Below the pieces are notes generated by a model that worked only from the letters and a program-made list of their open reading frames with translations, searched no databases and had not been told where the DNA came from. Shown here in pieces: positions 6,799 to 8,333 of a stretch of DNA of 8,333 bases (its first letter is position 1; every line of letters starts with the position of its first letter). The stretch comes from Burkholderiaceae bacterium (lineage in GTDB: Bacteria; Pseudomonadota; Gammaproteobacteria; Burkholderiales; Burkholderiaceae), in NCBI GenBank assembly GCA_023253905.1, contig JALREG010000393.1:1-8333 (forward strand). The letters run 5' to 3'. The position numbers and the translations under genes are program-made.

Positions 6799-8112
6799 CT
6801 ATTTCGAGAGCGCCGGCACCCAGGTGGCAAGTGGCGGAAACATGATGATGAGCGCAATCAGAATCAGTACGCAGGCGATGAACGGTGCCGCGGCGAGATA
6901 GATGTCGCGCATGGTGGTTTCAGGCGGCGCCACGCCCTTCATCACAAAGAGCAGGAGCCCGAAGGGCGGCGTGGTGTAGCCGATCTCGAGTGCGAGCAAC
7001 ATGATGAGGCCGAACCAGGTGAGGTCAAAGCCCAGCGTCTTGGCAAGCGGGAAAAAGATGGGCGCGGTGAGGAGCATCATGGACAGCTGATCCATGAAGC
7101 AACCGAGGAACAGCAGAATGCCAATCATGGCAAACAGCATCGCAAGCGGGGTGAGCTCGAACGACAGCGCCCAGTTCATCAGTCCGCTCGAAGCGCCTGT
7201 GAAGGCGAGCGCCTGCGCGAAAGTGGCCGAACCGAAAATAATCAGAAACGACATCACCGTGACCCGCAGCGCGCCTTCCACCGAGCGCACGATGGCCTGC
7301 CAGGTGAGCGCGCGGTAGCAGGCGGCGAGCACCGCGACTGACAGCGCGCCGAGCGCTGCCGCCTCGGTGGGGGTGGCCCAGCCCACCAGCATCAGCACCA
7401 CCGAAAACACGATCAACCCGACCATCGGTAGCACGTCGAATACGATCAACCGGATTTTCTCGGCGAACGGCGCGGGCTCGACTTCGTAGTAGGGCGCCGC
7501 GCTGGGATCGATGATTGTCCAGCCCCAGATCAGCACGCCATACATCACGGCGAGCACCAGGCCGGGGATGATGCCTGCGAGCAGCAGGTCGGTGACGTCG
7601 GTTTGGCCCAGCGTGGCGAGGAGCACGGTGAGCGCCGACGGCGGGATGATGACCGCCAATCCGCCCACGCCCATGATCGGACCGATTGACAGGTATTTGT
7701 TGTAGCCCCGCTTCATCATGTCGGGGACCATGAGCGAACCGAGGAGCGCGCAGGCGCCCATCGATGAGCCGGCAGGGCCCGCAAACGCCGTGCCGCCGAT
7801 CAGCGTGACATAGGAGAGGCGACCGCGGACATTGCCCAACAGCTTGTCGGCGGCGTTAAAGCAACGCGTGGCAAGACCGGTGTGATAGAAGAGCTCGCCC
7901 ATCAGGAGGAACATGGGGATGGGTACCAGCGCAAAGGTGGTCATGGCGCCAAAGCCGTTGTTCACCACCTGGCCAATTGCGGCCGAACCGCCCATGTAGA
8001 ACACCGCGGCCATGATGTTGGTCGCGAAAAAAGCGATGGCTACCGGTATGCCGATCAGCATCAGCGCAACCGATGCGCCGAACAGCACAATGGCGGGCCA
8101 GATCCAGTCCAT
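6799..8112 (-). CDS. dctM: TRAP transporter large membrane subunit (DctM family)
   Basis: 437 residues, normal for DctM, with hydrophobic segments along its whole length (about 11-12 helices). DctM forms the channel that carries an organic acid across the inner membrane with sodium, using a periplasmic DctP-type binding protein. Family marks: IGIPVAIAFF near 20-29, LLMGELFYHTGLA (69-81), GPAGSSMGA (112-120, in place of the more usual SGSSxAD), VPDMMKRGYNK (129-139), VIIPPSALTVLL (from 154), AGIIPGLVLA, and the C-terminal EIGYTTPPFGLLLFV. The start MDWIWPAI at 8112 overlaps the dctQ stop as TGATG, with GGTGGAG upstream; an in-frame ATG at 8172 would lie deep inside dctQ. No DctP gene is visible. 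The stop codon is 8 bases from that of the convergent CoA-transferase gene. Solute unknown. Confidence 0.94.
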   Translation of the reverse strand: MDWIWPAIVLFGASVALMLIGIPVAIAFFATNIMAAVFYMGGSAAIGQVVNNGFGAMTTFALVPIPMFLLMGELFYHTGLATRCFNAADKLLGNVRGRLSYVTLIGGTAFAGPAGSSMGACALLGSLMVPDMMKRGYNKYLSIGPIMGVGGLAVIIPPSALTVLLATLGQTDVTDLLLAGIIPGLVLAVMYGVLIWGWTIIDPSAAPYYEVEPAPFAEKIRLIVFDVLPMVGLIVFSVVLMLVGWATPTEAAALGALSVAVLAACYRALTWQAIVRSVEGALRVTVMSFLIIFGSATFAQALAFTGASSGLMNWALSFELTPLAMLFAMIGILLFLGCFMDQLSMMLLTAPIFFPLAKTLGFDLTWFGLIMLLALEIGYTTPPFGLLLFVMKGVAPPETTMRDIYLAAAPFIACVLILIALIIMFPPLATWVPALSK

Positions 8113-8333
8113 CAGTGCGTGGCTCCACCGCTTTCGCTCGCCAGCGCAGCGAGCGGGGATTCGTCTCTCCACAGATAGCGCACGAACTCAAGCCCCATGA
8201 AGAGGAACGAGATCGGGATCCACATCACGATCGCCCAGCGCGGTGCGTCGAATGAGCGGACGTCCTTATTGTTCTGAACCCAATCGAGCATCGTGACCTC
8301 GAACCCGTACCAGGCCATGGTAAGGCAGATGGC
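8112..8333 (-). CDS. dctQ: TRAP transporter small membrane subunit (DctQ family), C-terminal part
   Basis: The 5' part is beyond the right edge; 73 residues are visible before TGA at 8114-8112. They read through AICLTMAWYGFEV, matching the DctQ end of helix 3 with its aromatic W-x-G pattern, then a polar loop and the last membrane helix AIVMWIPISFLFMGLEFVRYLW, and a short cytoplasmic tail. DctQ pairs with DctM in the TRAP membrane complex; the stop codon shares a base with the dctM start (TGATG), indicating coupled translation. An ATG at 8318 is internal, not the start. Sequence alone is variable in this family, but position before dctM makes the call firm. Confidence 0.85.
   Translation of the reverse strand, partial: AICLTMAWYGFEVTMLDWVQNNKDVRSFDAPRWAIVMWIPISFLFMGLEFVRYLWRDESPLAALASESGGATH

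Noticed and set aside
8113..8172. Longer N-terminus for dctM
   Set aside because: The extra 20 residues are charged and read from within dctQ; MDWIWPAI at 8112 with the TGATG overlap is typical for DctQ-DctM pairs.

Overview
The window is a GC-rich, gene-dense stretch of bacterial DNA. It most resembles an accessory catabolic region of a betaproteobacterium of the Burkholderiales/Alcaligenaceae type. That placement is inferred from the high GC content, a Bug/TctC solute receptor, a TRAP transporter, CaiB/BaiF CoA-transferase domains and Bug-type gene order. It is not proven by any marker gene. No RNA genes, insertion sequences, CRISPR arrays or phage genes were seen.

Left block (1-2953, + strand): four tightly packed genes that look like one operon entering from the left. 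They are the 3' part of a leuD-like small subunit of an isopropylmalate dehydratase-type hydro-lyase, a leuB-like beta-decarboxylating dehydrogenase, a thiolase-fold protein without the thiolase cysteines or histidines (Ltp2-like aldolase type), and its usual partner, a DUF35 zinc-ribbon/OB-fold protein. Gaps are 17, 19 and 11 bases, each with a Shine-Dalgarno sequence. A perfect 12-bp hairpin begins at the last stop codon and lies between this operon and the convergent next gene.

Middle block (2954-6790): a Bug-family periplasmic solute receptor on the - strand, and divergent from it an 894-residue fusion of two class III CoA-transferase domains on the + strand. The 151-base divergent intergenic region carries a perfect 8-bp inverted repeat and a repeated octamer, both candidate regulatory sites. 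In the fusion, only the second domain keeps the aspartate at the catalytic position. The first has tyrosine there.

Right block (6791-8333, - strand): a TRAP transporter large membrane subunit (DctM) preceded by the end of the small membrane subunit (DctQ), overlapping by TGATG. The TRAP genes and the CoA-transferase gene converge with only 8 bases between stop codons.

Taken together, the locus reads as an uptake-and-degradation module for an unidentified organic acid. The solute is bound by the Bug receptor and/or carried by the TRAP system, activated to a CoA thioester by the fused transferase, cleaved by the aldolase/DUF35 pair, and one branch is isomerised and oxidatively decarboxylated by a LeuCD/LeuB-type pair. 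The families are well supported. The substrate and the order of steps are inference. The most unusual points are the leu-type genes inside a catabolic operon, a LeuB homologue lacking the family's active-site glutamate, and the one-active-site CoA-transferase fusion.
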